A DNA stretch of 64,000 bases from Cymodocea nodosa. Its lineage: Eukaryota; Streptophyta; Magnoliopsida; Alismatales; Cymodoceaceae. The translations under genes were made by a program, and so were the position numbers. Positions within the stretch are counted from its first letter, which is position 1, and each line of letters begins with the position of its first letter. The notes below the pieces were generated by a model that was given only the letters and a program-made list of their open reading frames with translations, ran no database searches and was not told where the DNA came from. Below are positions 8,878-19,567 of this stretch, one piece after another. The DNA lies in assembly GCA_036874045.1 (NCBI GenBank), contig CM072336.1, positions 20,765,001 through 20,829,000 on the forward strand, read 5' to 3'.

Positions 8878-10411
8878 TGTTCAAGCTTTAATTTTGCCCA
8901 TTTTTAATGAATTTTATAAGTAATTTTGCATGATATTATATATCTATGGTGGATAAATGATATTAATTATGGGTAATATAAGTCTTGAAATATAGTGCAA
9001 TATAGAAATTTAATTAACAAGTGCATCCCCTATTGGATATAATTTTACATGGAACACATTGATTTATTTTGCATGTCCTATGTTGGCTAACGTCTCTTGG
9101 AGTTCAACTTCCATTAATTGTAGGTAACATATATATGGGAGGAGCTTAATGCAAAAGACCAAAGAAGATGTAAAGAATCAAAAGTTGGTGGACTAAACTT
9201 TAAAGAAGAGGACATGCCAACACCTTATTGGCCCTCCTAGATCTATGACATCTTATTGGCTTGGTGATAAAACCAATGTGCCACATCAAAGAGAGAGAAG
9301 ACAAAACAATATAAATACAAGGGGAGAGGAATTTCGGCCAACAACTTGGTGTTTCCAATGAGAGAAAGAAGGAGGAGAAGAAGCTTGGAGGTGAGACTTG
9401 TACTTCCAAAGAGAGACCATCCATTCATGCTATTCACCATTCCAAGGGCTAAGGAGAAGACGTCCAAGCTTGGAGGTGGATTTGCTGCCAAGTTCCATTG
9501 AATTCAAAGCTCTAGAGAAGAAGATATGAAGCTCCTAAGGTAGTGACAACTCTTAGAGTTTATTATTTTCTTGTATAGAAGGAAGAATTGATGAGAAATG
9601 GTGGTGAACATCTCAATTATATGTCTTCTTAGCTAGATAGAGTTCAATGAATGTATATGAATGTTTAATTCTTCTTTTCAACTTCTAATTTGCATCCTCT
9701 ATTCACGTGTATTGTTGGGGCTGTTGGTGAGGCTTTTACACGAGTGAATGACACTCACCAATGGTGGCTTGGCGCATTTGAGAAGAAGGTGTGAATTGAA
9801 AGAAGAAGAAAATAAGTGTTGATGTTCATTTGAATGAAGAATCTATCACTTATATCTAGTTGTTAATTTTAATTTCAGTAGTTAATTGAGTTTGTTATAT
9901 CTTATATTGATCACATTTTGTCCTAATCAATCTCCAAAAAGAATTTCTAATGCAAGTAGTATAGTATAGTTTAACTAGATTAGCAAATAGCATAGTTGCA
10001 TGCATTTAGTATAAATTAGAATAGAGTAGTATAGTCTATTGAACCTTCTTGTTTTATTTTTCTTTCCTCAATATTGATGCATTGATATCACTTCTGAAAT
10101 CACGTGGAACTTGTGTGCATGTTATAATTGAATGAGTTGATAGATTTATAAGTAAAGAAATTGATTCACATCACCATTTTCCACAATACATTGCCTTGAA
10201 ACTGCATGATTTGTGAGCTTGTGTTAATTTTGATTATTCTACATTCACATGTCATTAACTTACTGAAGTATACCTAAGAGCTTGAAGAACAAGTTGAGTA
10301 ATAGTTGATTAAGTCATAAACACAATCCTTGTGGAAGAATGACCTGTATTTGCCATGTACACCAAAAGAACTATGCACTTGCAGTTAAGCTTGAGCTAAA
10401 AATATAGCTCA
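8878..10411 (+). repeat. F1 3' LTR (longer than the 5' LTR)
   Basis: Begins TGTTCAAG and ends AGCTCA, 1,534 bp. It has a TATA box at 9310-9317. Positions 8878-9722 match the 5' LTR. Positions 9723-10397 are absent from the 5' LTR. The extra part ends in a stretch typical of Athila/Tat LTR ends (around CTTGTGGAAGAATGACCTG and TGCACTTGCAGTT), so it is probably original sequence. It closes with an imperfect palindrome, TTGAGCTA-AAAATA-TAGCTCAA. Confidence 0.8.
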
Positions 10412-10416
10412 ATAGG
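10412..10416. repeat. Right target-site duplication of F1 (ATAGG)
   Basis: Pairs with ATGGG at 344-348 with one mismatch. Copia-0 coding sequence resumes immediately after it. Confidence 0.75.
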
Positions 10417-11173
10417 ATGATGTAACTAAGAGAGTACTCAAGCCAAAGGATGTCATGCTTGATGAAAGTAGAGTCTACAAAAGCAAGGAAACTATTGAAG
10501 TTAAGAATGGAGAAAACTAATCAATTCCATTGGAGGATGTTGCTACTAAAGATATCAACAAGGATGACACTAATAAGGATTCTCAACAAGATACCACAGA
10601 AAACAACTAGCTTCAAGAAGAAGAACAACCCATTCTTCCACAATCTAGGAGGTCATCTCGGGTCTCAAGGCTTCTAGAGAGGTATGCCTCATCATTTAAT
10701 TATCTATTGTTAATTGATGGAGGAGAGCTAGAGTCATACTCTAAAGTACTAAAGCAAACAGATGTAAATCAGTAGAAGTTAGTTATGCATGAGGAAATGA
10801 GATCCCTTGAGAAGAATAAGACTTGAAAGCTAACTCCATTACTTATAGGAAAGAAGGTCTTATAGAATAAGTGGATTTTCATATTGAAAGAAGAACTAGA
10901 TGGCAAAAAAAGGTATAAATCTAGGTTAGTGGTAAAAGCCTTTCAACAAATCTAGAACATAGACTACACTGAAGTCTTCTCCTTAATGGTTAAAATGACC
11001 ACAATAAGAGTAATCTTGAGTATTGTAGTTATTAAAAATTTGTTTCTAAAACAAATGGATGTAAAGACAACATTCCTTCATGGTGACTTGGAGGAAGAGA
11101 TTTATATGCAATAGCTTGAAGGATTTGTAGAGGTAGGGAAAGAAAATCTAGTTCGCAAGTTATACAAAAATCT
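10417..11173 (+). pseudogene. Copia-0 integrase-RT linker and RT N-terminus
   Basis: Continues the copia element of 1-348. It reads DDVTKRVLKPKDVMLDES, an acidic linker, QSRRSSRVSRLLERY, then RT motifs: a KWIF-like start, KSRLVVKAFQQ, and QMDVKTTFLHGDLEEEIYM. There are several stops and small shifts. The reading is lost at about 11173 (KLYKNL), before the YxDD box, where the Harbinger-like sequence begins. It belongs to the same broad Tork type as copia-1. Confidence 0.85.
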
Positions 11174-11392
11174 ATGGCTGCGTTTGGTAGCACCAACTCC
11201 AACTCCTTAGGAGCTGGAGCTAGAACTACTTAACTTTGGAAGATGTGTTGGCTCCAACTCCAGCTCTTGAGGAGCTCCCAGAAGTCATTTGATTGGGACT
11301 ACTAATGCCTCAACTTCTATTATTATTATTTTTAACTAATGTTATATCTTTTGATGATTATACCATCACTATTTGTACTTAAATAAATATGG

Positions 11393-12165
11393 TGTATCAA
11401 AACATCAAAATATTGTGTAAATAAATTTTTTTGGGGTAGCTTGACCCAGTCTGAAATTTGACTTCGGTCTAGAGGTGTCAATTGGGTTGAGTCATTGCAG
11501 GCTAACTCAACCCGACCCGATTTTTTAATGGATAGTGATCATTATTTATAAGATTATGCTGATGTAGCACATAATAAGATTAATGTTCCAATATGTAAGT
11601 TTAAATCGACGATATATACTAATAAAAATTTGTAATTTATTATATAAATATTTAATAAATAATACATTATTTATTTATAATACGTTAACATTAATTAAAT
11701 AAATAATAAAGTATAATTATAAGTTGTATCAATGTTAAAAGTAATAAACGCATTATAAGTTAACGTTATAACAACATAACAATAATAGTTATATAACATG
11801 TTAAATAAACAATTATTATATAACACAATAAATAAATATAATATATATTGTATGTCATATAATACATTAATAATTATCATGATATAATTATTATATAATA
11901 TGTTAAATAAATAATAACTTATTATAATCACAAAAGAACAAAAATAAATAATGTAACAGAACGACAAGAATCAATAATCATAATGTTAAATAATTAATAA
12001 TGAAAAAAAGAATCTGAACGAGAATGACAACTGTATATGTGAAGTTACGTCAAATATATTTAAATAAAATGTATCTGTAGATTTGTGAGAGAGTTGAAAA
12101 AGCTATTTTTTTAATTTTTTATTTTAATTTAAAATCAAAAAAATAAATATAAAAAATTATAAACT
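11393..12165. other. Very AT-rich non-coding stretch
   Basis: Mostly runs of TTATATAATATGTTAAATAA-like sequence, repeated loosely between 11640 and 11990. No gene is supported. An ORF on the minus strand here (11695-11967) is a composition artefact. Confidence 0.6.
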
Positions 12166-12850
12166 TTGGTTGGACCGAAGTTAAGATTCAATCAAATCGA
12201 AGGAAAAAATAAAGAAAATAAAAAACTTCAGTCAGATTGAAGATTAACTTCGGTCAAACTAAAAGAAAAAATAATAAATTTAAAAAGCTTTGGTCTCACC
12301 AAAGAAAAAAATTAATAAATTAAAATGTCATTCAGACTGAAGGAAAAAATAAAAAACTTTGATCAGTTAGATCGAATAATAATAATAATAATATGTTTAA
12401 AAAAATAAAAAACTTCGATCGAACCAAAGTTGAGCTTTGGTCAGATCGAAAAAGAAAATAAAAAAATAAAAATTTCGGTTGGATTGAAGTAAAGATATGG
12501 TCATATCGTTAAAAAAATAAAAAACTAAAAACAATTCGGTTAGATTGAAGCTCAACTTCGGTTTGATTGAAGTTTTTGATTTTTTCATTTATCCAACCGA
12601 AGTTTATTATTATTTTTATTTTTCCTTCAATTCGACTTACCGAAGTTTTTTATTTTTTTATTTTATTCGTCAGTCTAACTGTATCTTAACTTCAATCAAA
12701 TCGAAGTTTTTTTTATTTTTTCATTGGTCTAACTGAATCTCACCTTCGGTTAGACCGATGTTTTTTATTTTTGGTATTATTTCTTTGATTTTACCAAAGC
12801 TTAAATTCAATTCAATCGACATTTTTTATTTTTTATATTTTTTATTTTAA
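12166..12850. repeat. Inverted array of CTTCGGT/ACCGAAG units
   Basis: About a dozen degenerate units of the form AACTTCGGTC-N-GATTGAAG, spaced by A-rich DNA on the left and T-rich DNA on the right. The two halves are broadly inverted about a centre near 12550, so the block could fold into a long hairpin. Related units appear in the integrase-env spacers of the F2 elements. Confidence 0.7.
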
Positions 12851-13188
12851 ATTAAAATAAAATAAATTACAACGTTATCTGATAATCAATTCATCATTCA
12901 AACACATTATTTTATTTATAAATATATGAACATCAAACATAAGTCTTCATTCATGAATCATTCAAACATAAGTAATAAAGTTAAAATAATTAAAGTTAAA
13001 ACATTAAAGTCTTCAAATAGTTGAAATGTCTTGAAAATATTAAAGTCTTCTAACTTTTAGATATTCACACATGTAACTAAAAGTCTTCATATCGTCCTTG
13101 TCCTCTTCCAATTCATGAAGGTCATTTCTAGCCATTGGACCTTCACGAAATCTGGTTCTACCTTTAAAAAGCTTTCTCAAGTGACTTG

Positions 13189-15201
13189 TGTTTGGATCTC
13201 TAGCATGGCACTAGAAAACTTGATTGGTTACCTAGCAACGCACTAGAAAAACTTGGATTTGTTAACTTCTATTTTTACTTAGTTAATTTATCTTTATGTC
13301 TATTCCTTTTTAGAAGTAAACAAACAACCTTTCACACAAATTAGATATTAATTCCAATTTGTATTTTAACTGCAAGTGCACAGTGTCTATTGTATTAGTG
13401 TGCAAGTACAGGTCGATCCCACAAGGAATTGCTTAAGAATTGCGAACTGTTCTGTTTTTAACAATCAAATTTATATATTCAATAAGCTCTTCGTTGAGTT
13501 ACAGTTAACTCAATAGACTAAGTTTGTTGAGTTATGGCTAACTCAACGGACTAACCTCGTGGACTTAAGTTAACTCCACAAGCCTGCCTTTCCTATTTAA
13601 TATTGCTATTTATAGAGGAATTCGACCAACCATTGGGCGGTTTCATAGATTGTAAATAACATCAATTAAGCTCTTTAATGTTAGTAAACACTAGATTTAT
13701 CAGTAGTCAATACTAACATTCAAATAATTCAAACAATAACCATTAAAATCTTTAAGTCTTTTAAACGAACCAATTTCAGTAAACTGTAAACTAAAATAAT
13801 CACAACATTGATAAAGATAACATTAATCACGATACAAAACAAACAATACAACACTCAAATACAAAATATAAACACAGATAAGTTATTTTTGGTATTTTTG
13901 TTTTGATATGAGCATGGAAATAGGTGAAATGTGAAATGTAAAGTAATCTCAGTCGACATTAAATACTTCCGTCACTACATGCGACGCGATTACACCACTG
14001 AAAATTAAACCACTTACAATTCTGTCTCTTCTCCCTATAGAATTGTGAGTCCAGAATTGCAAAATGATCTCCTCTTCAGCATACAAGCATCAACCCGAAG
14101 CTAAGGCTAGAAGCTTTATGATCTCCTGAGATATGAGTCAGCGCCTGGTGAAAATGGCTTCCCTTCCCGTGACGCGATCACTCCTCACAATGGTTGTTAG
14201 GCACTGTGTTTGGCTCGGAATCGACCCGACATCAGGAAAGTATCCTCATAGACCTCCGATGGTTGGTGATTATGGTGGTGGTGATGATGGTTGGTGTGGT
14301 ACTTGAGAGAATTGCCAACGCTGCCTGTAGAAAGTTCGGTGATCTTCCTCTGCACACACTGGCCACACCCATCGATCACACCCTTTACTTCTTTTTCTTC
14401 TTTTCTTTTATATTTCTTCAATGGTAACTGCTTCTACTTGAATGGTCGGTTGGATTTCCTTCATTCATATCAACGACGATGATTTCTTCTCCCTTCGACG
14501 AGTGAATTCCTACATGATATGTGCGATCGTGGTTTTTTTCTTCCAACTGCCCTGTTTCTACAACTGCTACAGTGACATATTAGAAAATAAATGGTCTGTG
14601 GACTTACAGATAACTCAACGGACTTGCTTCGATGATTTAACTATAAAACACGTGTAATAAAGAAATAAGCCGCTAACATAACGCATTACCTTAGTGTGTA
14701 TTCATGAAACTCAACGCGTATAGTTATGCTAACTTAACGAGTTAAACATGTGTATCTCACGTGATATACTAAAACATTTAAATTCAGCATGTGCATAATT
14801 CTATCTTAACAAGTTCAAATATTTCAGACACTTACGAACTTAACTATCCGATGCTTAGATGCATTTTGGATAGTTACAGATAACCTTCCGAAAATCCACT
14901 TAAGTCATGCATTATGGTTTCGACACGTGTACTTCAGGAAATAATAAAATATTCTTTTAAAACATAACTGTTCGAAATAAAAGAAAATTTGGATACTTAA
15001 GAATTTCACAGCCTACAATTTACCGACAATTCAGAAATATACTAAATTAACAATAATTCCCTGGAATTATGCAGATTCTTTCATTAAAGCATATAATAGT
15101 GCAATTATAACATAATGGCTTAATTCTCATATGATAAGCTAAATATTATGTAATTAACCATCATTTAACCGTTAATATTATGCACTTTTTCATTTTAAAC
15201 A
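13189..15201 (-). repeat. F2 copy A 3' LTR
   Basis: 2,013 bp; on the plus strand it runs from TGTTTGG to TTTTAAACA. TATA box (TATTTATA as read on plus) at 13607-13614. It contains GTTGAGTTA/TAACTCAAC palindromes (about 13492-13590) and AACTATCCGA/GGATAGTTA units (about 14838-14910). Several percent divergence from 27103-29117 in the stretches compared by eye. Confidence 0.9.
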
Positions 15202-15240
15202 CTCCCCTCATACCTAAATTTTGCTAGTCCCTTACCAAAC
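15202..15240 (-). promoter_or_regulatory. F2 copy A polypurine tract
   Basis: On the minus strand it reads AAGGGACTAGCAAAATTTAG then GTATGAGGGGAG, abutting the LTR. It matches F1 PPT2 in sequence and position. Confidence 0.75.
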
Positions 15241-16531
15241 TAAGATCTAATTAATTGGTCTTTCTAAAAGTGTTAGAATTAACTCTTCTTTTTTTCTTAT
15301 GTTTAGCATAAGAACTTGTATTATTATATAGATATTTTATATGTTTCAGTAATATTGTTTTCTCCTCTTCAACCTGCAAATATGCTTAGAATATATGCAA
15401 ATTACATACAAAGTATATCATCATCACATAGGTGTTAATTATATTATCGTTTGTTCTTTTCATCATCTGTCATCTTGAATTTTCCAATAAGATTTCTAGA
15501 AGAAATTTCAACAACATACGAATCAAAGTACAATCCAATTCAATCTAATTAAGACAAGTAGAATAAAGAATTGTATCTTCATAAACAACTTCAAAAGTCA
15601 ATTCTAGATTCATATTTCAGCAATTCTAGATTACAGAAAATATACTCGATTCATAAGATATCTGTATTTCATAAAACACTTGTATCTTTTCAGAACAATA
15701 TATGTATTTTTGTACTTTAAAAGTTAATTTGACAAGCTTAAATCATACAAGAGCTTTCTAATGTACTCATGTAACGAGCTTTCAGTCAACAATCCCAGAT
15801 CTGATTAGGATCTTAGGTTGCCAGATTTCAAGAGTCTTTTTTCAAGTCAAAAATCCTTACATACCTATATGCTCAAGTATAAAAGGCTCGTGATCAAACA
15901 AGTCAATAAACTCTTAAAGTTTTTTTTTTCTTTTTTTTATCTTTCTCTTTTTTTTTTTCAAAACAAAAAACATTAATCACATACTGTATATGTACATATT
16001 TCATTAATGCAGATGCAATAAAACACCAATCTCATATAGTCTTCCTTCTATCATTTACTGAAAATATGAATCCATAACAATAAGCTCATACTTTTTCTGT
16101 AGTTTAATAAGATCTACACATAAATCATTCTACAAGTTCAATCAGTCAAATTAAATGTATCTTTAATCATATGTGTTTCATTTAATCTAGAATTCACATC
16201 TCAGCTCTTTCAGGACTTCAGATAATTTACTAATTTTTCATTAAGCACTCTGATTTCATTTTAAAATCGTGAAACTGTTAAACTCATGAAATTCAGAAAA
16301 AACATAAGATACTATATCTAGATTTGCATAAATAGTAAATTCTATAGCATCTTATATAGCCTTCTAAATATAACATTCAAGTAGTTACAATTTATAAAAA
16401 TTTTACAGTCTCAATTATCGGATAGTTACAACAAGTTCAAAAAAAAAAAAAAAATTTCAATTTCCACAAAACTTTGCAGTACCATTCTAATTCCATTAGT
16501 TAACAAACTTACATGGCTATTACTTTAATTA
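15241..16531 (-). other. F2 copy A 3' untranslated region
   Basis: About 1.3 kb of AT-rich DNA between the two purine tracts, with a T-rich run near 15921-15960 and an A run near 16441. No gene is seen. It is positionally equivalent to 7708-8843 of F1. Confidence 0.65.
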
Positions 16532-16570
16532 CCTCCCCCCCATACCTACATTTTGCATTGTCCTCAATGT
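16532..16570 (-). promoter_or_regulatory. F2 copy A internal purine tract (PPT1)
   Basis: On the minus strand: CATTGAGGACAATGCAAAAT then GTAGGTATGGGGGGGAGG. It is clearly homologous to F1 7666-7707, although the two families differ widely elsewhere. Confidence 0.7.
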
Positions 16571-17232
16571 AAAAGATTTGACAATAAATACAGTAATTGT
16601 AGCAGGCATGAATATAGTTTCATTGATTTAGCACCTAACTCAACGTATAAGTTTAAATCTAAATTCAGGATAAGTAATCAATTACATACCTTGTTTCGTT
16701 TGTATCTCCTTCTGCATATTCCGATTTTTGATTCTGAAAAACTTTTTATACACAGATAAAAGTAGAATATATAACAAAATAACATTTAACAGATATTGAT
16801 AAATCAGTGTCTTGTATGGAACCTAGGCTCCTATGCCTTTGGTGGCTCACAAGCAAGCCAGTTGGTTTCCCAGCACAGATACCAACAAATTGGATTGATA
16901 TTTTGTTTGTATTTTTTATTTTTTATAAAATAAATTAAAACTAAAATTTTTCTAAAAGTAAATGTAGAAAACACACAACATTACAAGCACAAAATCATAG
17001 CTTAAAAACATGATTGAAAAGTAGAAACAAATGAAATAAACGTGTCAATCCAAGCAAACTTTTTAGGCATAATTCTTCTTGTTATTAATTCTATTTTAAT
17101 GCAGTTCGTGTTCCTTCTTAATTTGTAAACTTGTAGTATATTATCAATGCTAAATACAAGTGTATTACCATTAATGAAATGAAATGTAGAAAGGGATCCT
17201 TTTCGGTTTCAAGATAATGTAGTAGTTTCTAT
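16571..17232 (-). other. Non-coding stretch between the F-box gene and internal purine tract
   Basis: AT-rich, no ORF supported. It would be the 3' flank of the F-box gene. A short GC-richer patch near 16820-16890 was not recognised. Confidence 0.5.
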
Positions 17233-18138
17233 TTATACATCTATTTCAATATATTCCTCTTCCCACTTCCATTCATTTATGTCTTTCATAATCCATATTT
17301 GAAATTTCATCAATTCATCCCACCATCTTATTAGATATAAAGTAGGATCATCATATTCATTATACCACATCCCTATTTGAATTTTATCAAATTCTGTAGA
17401 TGGTGGTTTAGTTATTTTTCTCGGTATAAGCAAAATTTCTATATATTCATCATAACTATCTATGCTTACTATGTATAAATCAGATCTAAATGCAACTGAT
17501 ATATCTGTGACTAGATATATATATCCATCAAGTATGACATGCATGCTGTTAATTAATGATTTCTGTCCTAGATATATCATAGTGTTTTCAGTCCAAGATT
17601 TATTCAGAAAGTTATACACACTCAAGCATAAATCTTCATCCCAATTTCCTATAGGTCTCCAATAATATAATTTTTCAGGAATGGTCGAATTTTTATCAGA
17701 AAATATTAAAGCCGACCCACAATTTTCAGTTGGTACTTCATATCTATTAGGTCTTCCTATATTCCATTCTTCTTTTGTGATAGGATTTCTGATCAAAATA
17801 TCAAGTAATAGAATTGCATACCTTGGTTTGGTCCTATATATAATTAATCCTTCATCCATCCCCATAATATGATCTATTCCTTCTAATGTATTGGGTGGAA
17901 TTCCAGTAGGTTCTTCCATATTCAGATATTTATGGGTAATTGAACTACGATTAAATGACTACCATATGAATCTATCTCTAGTCTTAGTCATTTTTGTAGC
18001 TTGTAGTCTTTGAAAATATTTTTCTCCAACACAGTCTTTAATTTCCTTTGATACACAACACAACCTGCACAGATCTTTAGCTAACAAGTTACTCAATACT
18101 TCCCTTAGTGCATCCAGCGGTAATTGCATCAATTCCAT
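17233..18138 (-). pseudogene. F-box protein gene carried inside F2 copy A
   Basis: Reading from the ATG at 18138 gives a 301-codon frame with a single in-frame TAG at 17959-17961 and a natural stop at 17233. Residues 1-45 form an F-box (LPLDALREVLSNLL, CRLCCVSKEIKDCVG, FQRLQ), which in SCF ubiquitin ligases binds SKP1. After the TAG the frame continues, with a region like an F-box-associated domain (IDHIMGMDEGLIIY, IRNPITKEEWNIG, LYIVSIDSY). A second ATG at 17919 would give a 228-residue product without the F-box. It lies 188 bp beyond the Gag fragment and upstream of the internal purine tract, on the coding strand of the element. It looks like a captured host gene. Whether it is expressed cannot be seen. 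Confidence 0.75.
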
Positions 18139-18326
18139 TTGTTGATTTTGTATAACACAAACAAAAATTTTAGTAGAGACAAAAATTAACATAACTACTG
18201 CACACCCTCGTGGAGTTAGGGCATAACTCAACAGACTAAGTTTGTTGAGTTAAGGACTAACTCTACGATACTTTTAACTATAAATAAACTTATATATATA
18301 TATATAGTTACTTTAGTTATACTACT
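18139..18326 (-). other. Gag to F-box spacer with GTTGAGTTA palindromes
   Basis: Contains AACTCAACAGACTAAG and TTTGTTGAGTTAAGGAC (about 18226-18265) and a TATATA run near 18292-18305. The in-frame upstream ATG at 18231 would only lengthen the F-box protein with an unlikely leader. Confidence 0.5.
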
Positions 18327-18920
18327 TCATTCAGCTATCCTCCCAGAAGAGGTATCAATTTCATTAACAATTCTATTGATAGGGTTAGGTATTGCTTGTA
18401 TTGACAATCTTCCAGTAGGTCTAACTTCCATTGATTCCTTCTGTTTAAGTGGTATGTTTCTATTTTGATTTTGAATTGCAGCATTTCCAAACACAAAATC
18501 TAGACGATTGTTTAATTATTGGATTATCTTTTCTAATTTCTCTATTCTAGATCCTTGTTCAAGTAATGCTTCATAACTTATATTCTTCTCATTTATATTT
18601 TCTCCTCCCTAGAAATTGTTATTTCTCCAAGATAAATTCGGGTGATTTCTCCAATTAGGATTATAAGAATTTCCAAAGTTATCTTTTTGGTTTCTAGCAT
18701 AAATAATATCTAGATCATTAATGTTTACATTCTTTTCTGCTAGCTTTTGATTTAATGATAACTATTTTATTTTCTTTGTTAATTCAGTTAATTTCACTTC
18801 AAGTATAGTACTTGAATCTATTTCATGTATTCCTCTTGGCAATATTCTTTTATCTGTAATAGCTTCAGCCGAATTTTCCCACTGTGCAGTTCTTTTTGCT
18901 CTATTTTTCGTTCGTGGTTA
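18327..18920 (-). pseudogene. F2 copy A Gag C-terminal fragment, downstream of pol and env-like ORF
   Basis: The minus strand reads QWENSAEAITDKRILPRG, then GIHEIDSSTILEVKLTELTK, then NSYNPNWRNHPNLSWRN, a short coil, and RLSIQAIPNPINRIVNE ending near TSSGRIAE before TGA 18327-18329. This is the post-capsid part of Athila-type Gag. The YNPxWRNHPNxSW motif is shared with F1 at about 6921-6965. Three in-frame stops break it. The capsid core itself is missing; upstream is only a palindrome array. It stops where canonical Gag would meet the TLRSGK-protease linker. Confidence 0.8.
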
Positions 18921-19130
18921 AAAGAATAACCATTCTACTTAATCCACGAACTAACCTCATTGAGTTACAGATAACTCAATGGAACAATGTCGGGTAATGT
19001 TGCTAACTCCATGGACTAACTTCGTTGAGTTACAGATAACTCAACGGAGTGACCTTATATTATATTACCAACCTCGTGGAGTTAAGTTTAACTCAACGAA
19101 CTTACTTTGTTGAGTTAATACTTAGCAACC
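18921..19130 (-). repeat. Array of GTTGAGTTA / GTGGAGTTA palindromic units
   Basis: Several units of the form TCGTTGAGTTA-CAGA-TAACTCAACGG and CGTGGAGTTAAGTTTAACTC. The same units occur in F2 LTRs and in other F2 spacers. The array sits where the Gag capsid would be expected. Confidence 0.8.
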
Positions 19131-19567
19131 TCTAAGTTTACTCCTCGTAAGTACCTCTATGTTTTTTTTTCTCCTGTATTCTGCTAAATGAAATAAAGTT
19201 AAATATATGTCATTAATGCAGCATTCTAATCAAAATTCGTTTAAATTTGAACATTATATAAATATTTAACTTGCAATTCATTTCATGTTATGCAAAATTT
19301 ACATTTTACCTTGCAACATGCAGATATTTTCAAACATCTATTATTTAATCCTGTCATTCAGCAAACTGTAAATCTTTTTAAACATTCACGCATAATTTTC
19401 CACAAATTATATAATATTCAATATAGTTCATCCATTTCATCATTCTAAACACGCATGAAAAATATATCTGAAAAACATATATGCATTCATATGAATCAAT
19501 TACAGTACAATCAAATCAGATATTTTTCATACAAATATATACAAGTACAAGTAGACAAACTATACAA
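19131..19567 (-). other. Non-coding stretch after the env-like ORF
   Basis: AT-rich with no ORF. The corresponding region of copy B is 38529-38997. Confidence 0.55.

Larger units (their letters stand above)
349..10411 (+). mobile_element. F1: Athila/Tat-type Ty3 LTR retrotransposon with 3' gag
   Basis: Complete element of 10,063 bp. The order is 5' LTR, tRNA-Asp-like primer site, ORF with knuckle and protease, ORF with RT-RNaseH-integrase, then a Gag-type region, two G-rich purine tracts and the 3' LTR. It is nested in copia-0 with a 5-bp duplication. By eye the shared 5' and 3' LTR parts differ at only five places (442, 502, 858, 998, 1071 in the 5' copy) over about 840 bp, so the insertion is young. 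Gag downstream of integrase is the reverse of the usual gag-pol order. The Gag frame holds in-frame stops, so this copy may need Gag from elsewhere. Confidence 0.93.
11174..13188 (-). mobile_element. PIF/Harbinger-like transposon, terminal part with Myb/SANT-gene 3' end
   Basis: Starts at GGCTGCGTTTGGTAGCACC, a terminus of the type seen in plant PIF/Harbinger and Tourist elements, inserted in copia-0. Subterminal CTCCAACTCC / GGAGCTGGAGC repeats follow, then very AT-rich DNA. At 13040-13188 the minus strand reads ESFLKVEPDFVKVQWLEM. This joins in frame, across copy A, to the Myb/SANT-like gene fragment at 29118-29738. The matching far terminus was not found. The superfamily call rests on the gene content; the terminus alone would not decide between PIF and hAT. 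Confidence 0.6.

Noticed and set aside
11174..11300. hAT-type MITE
   Set aside because: The GGCTGCGTTTGG end could fit, but no second terminus or 8-bp duplication was found and the DNA behind it carries Harbinger Myb-gene sequence.
11695..11967. 90-residue Tyr/Ile-rich minus ORF
   Set aside because: Produced by very AT-rich sequence; no domain and no conserved copy.
14194..14427. 77-residue ORF in the F2 LTR, also at 28109-28342 and in part elsewhere
   Set aside because: Same explanation: LTR copies. The frame is broken in copies B and C and composition is low complexity near the end.
18921..19130. CRISPR-like array
   Set aside because: The units are palindromic and unevenly spaced, vary in sequence, and lie in plant retrotransposons.
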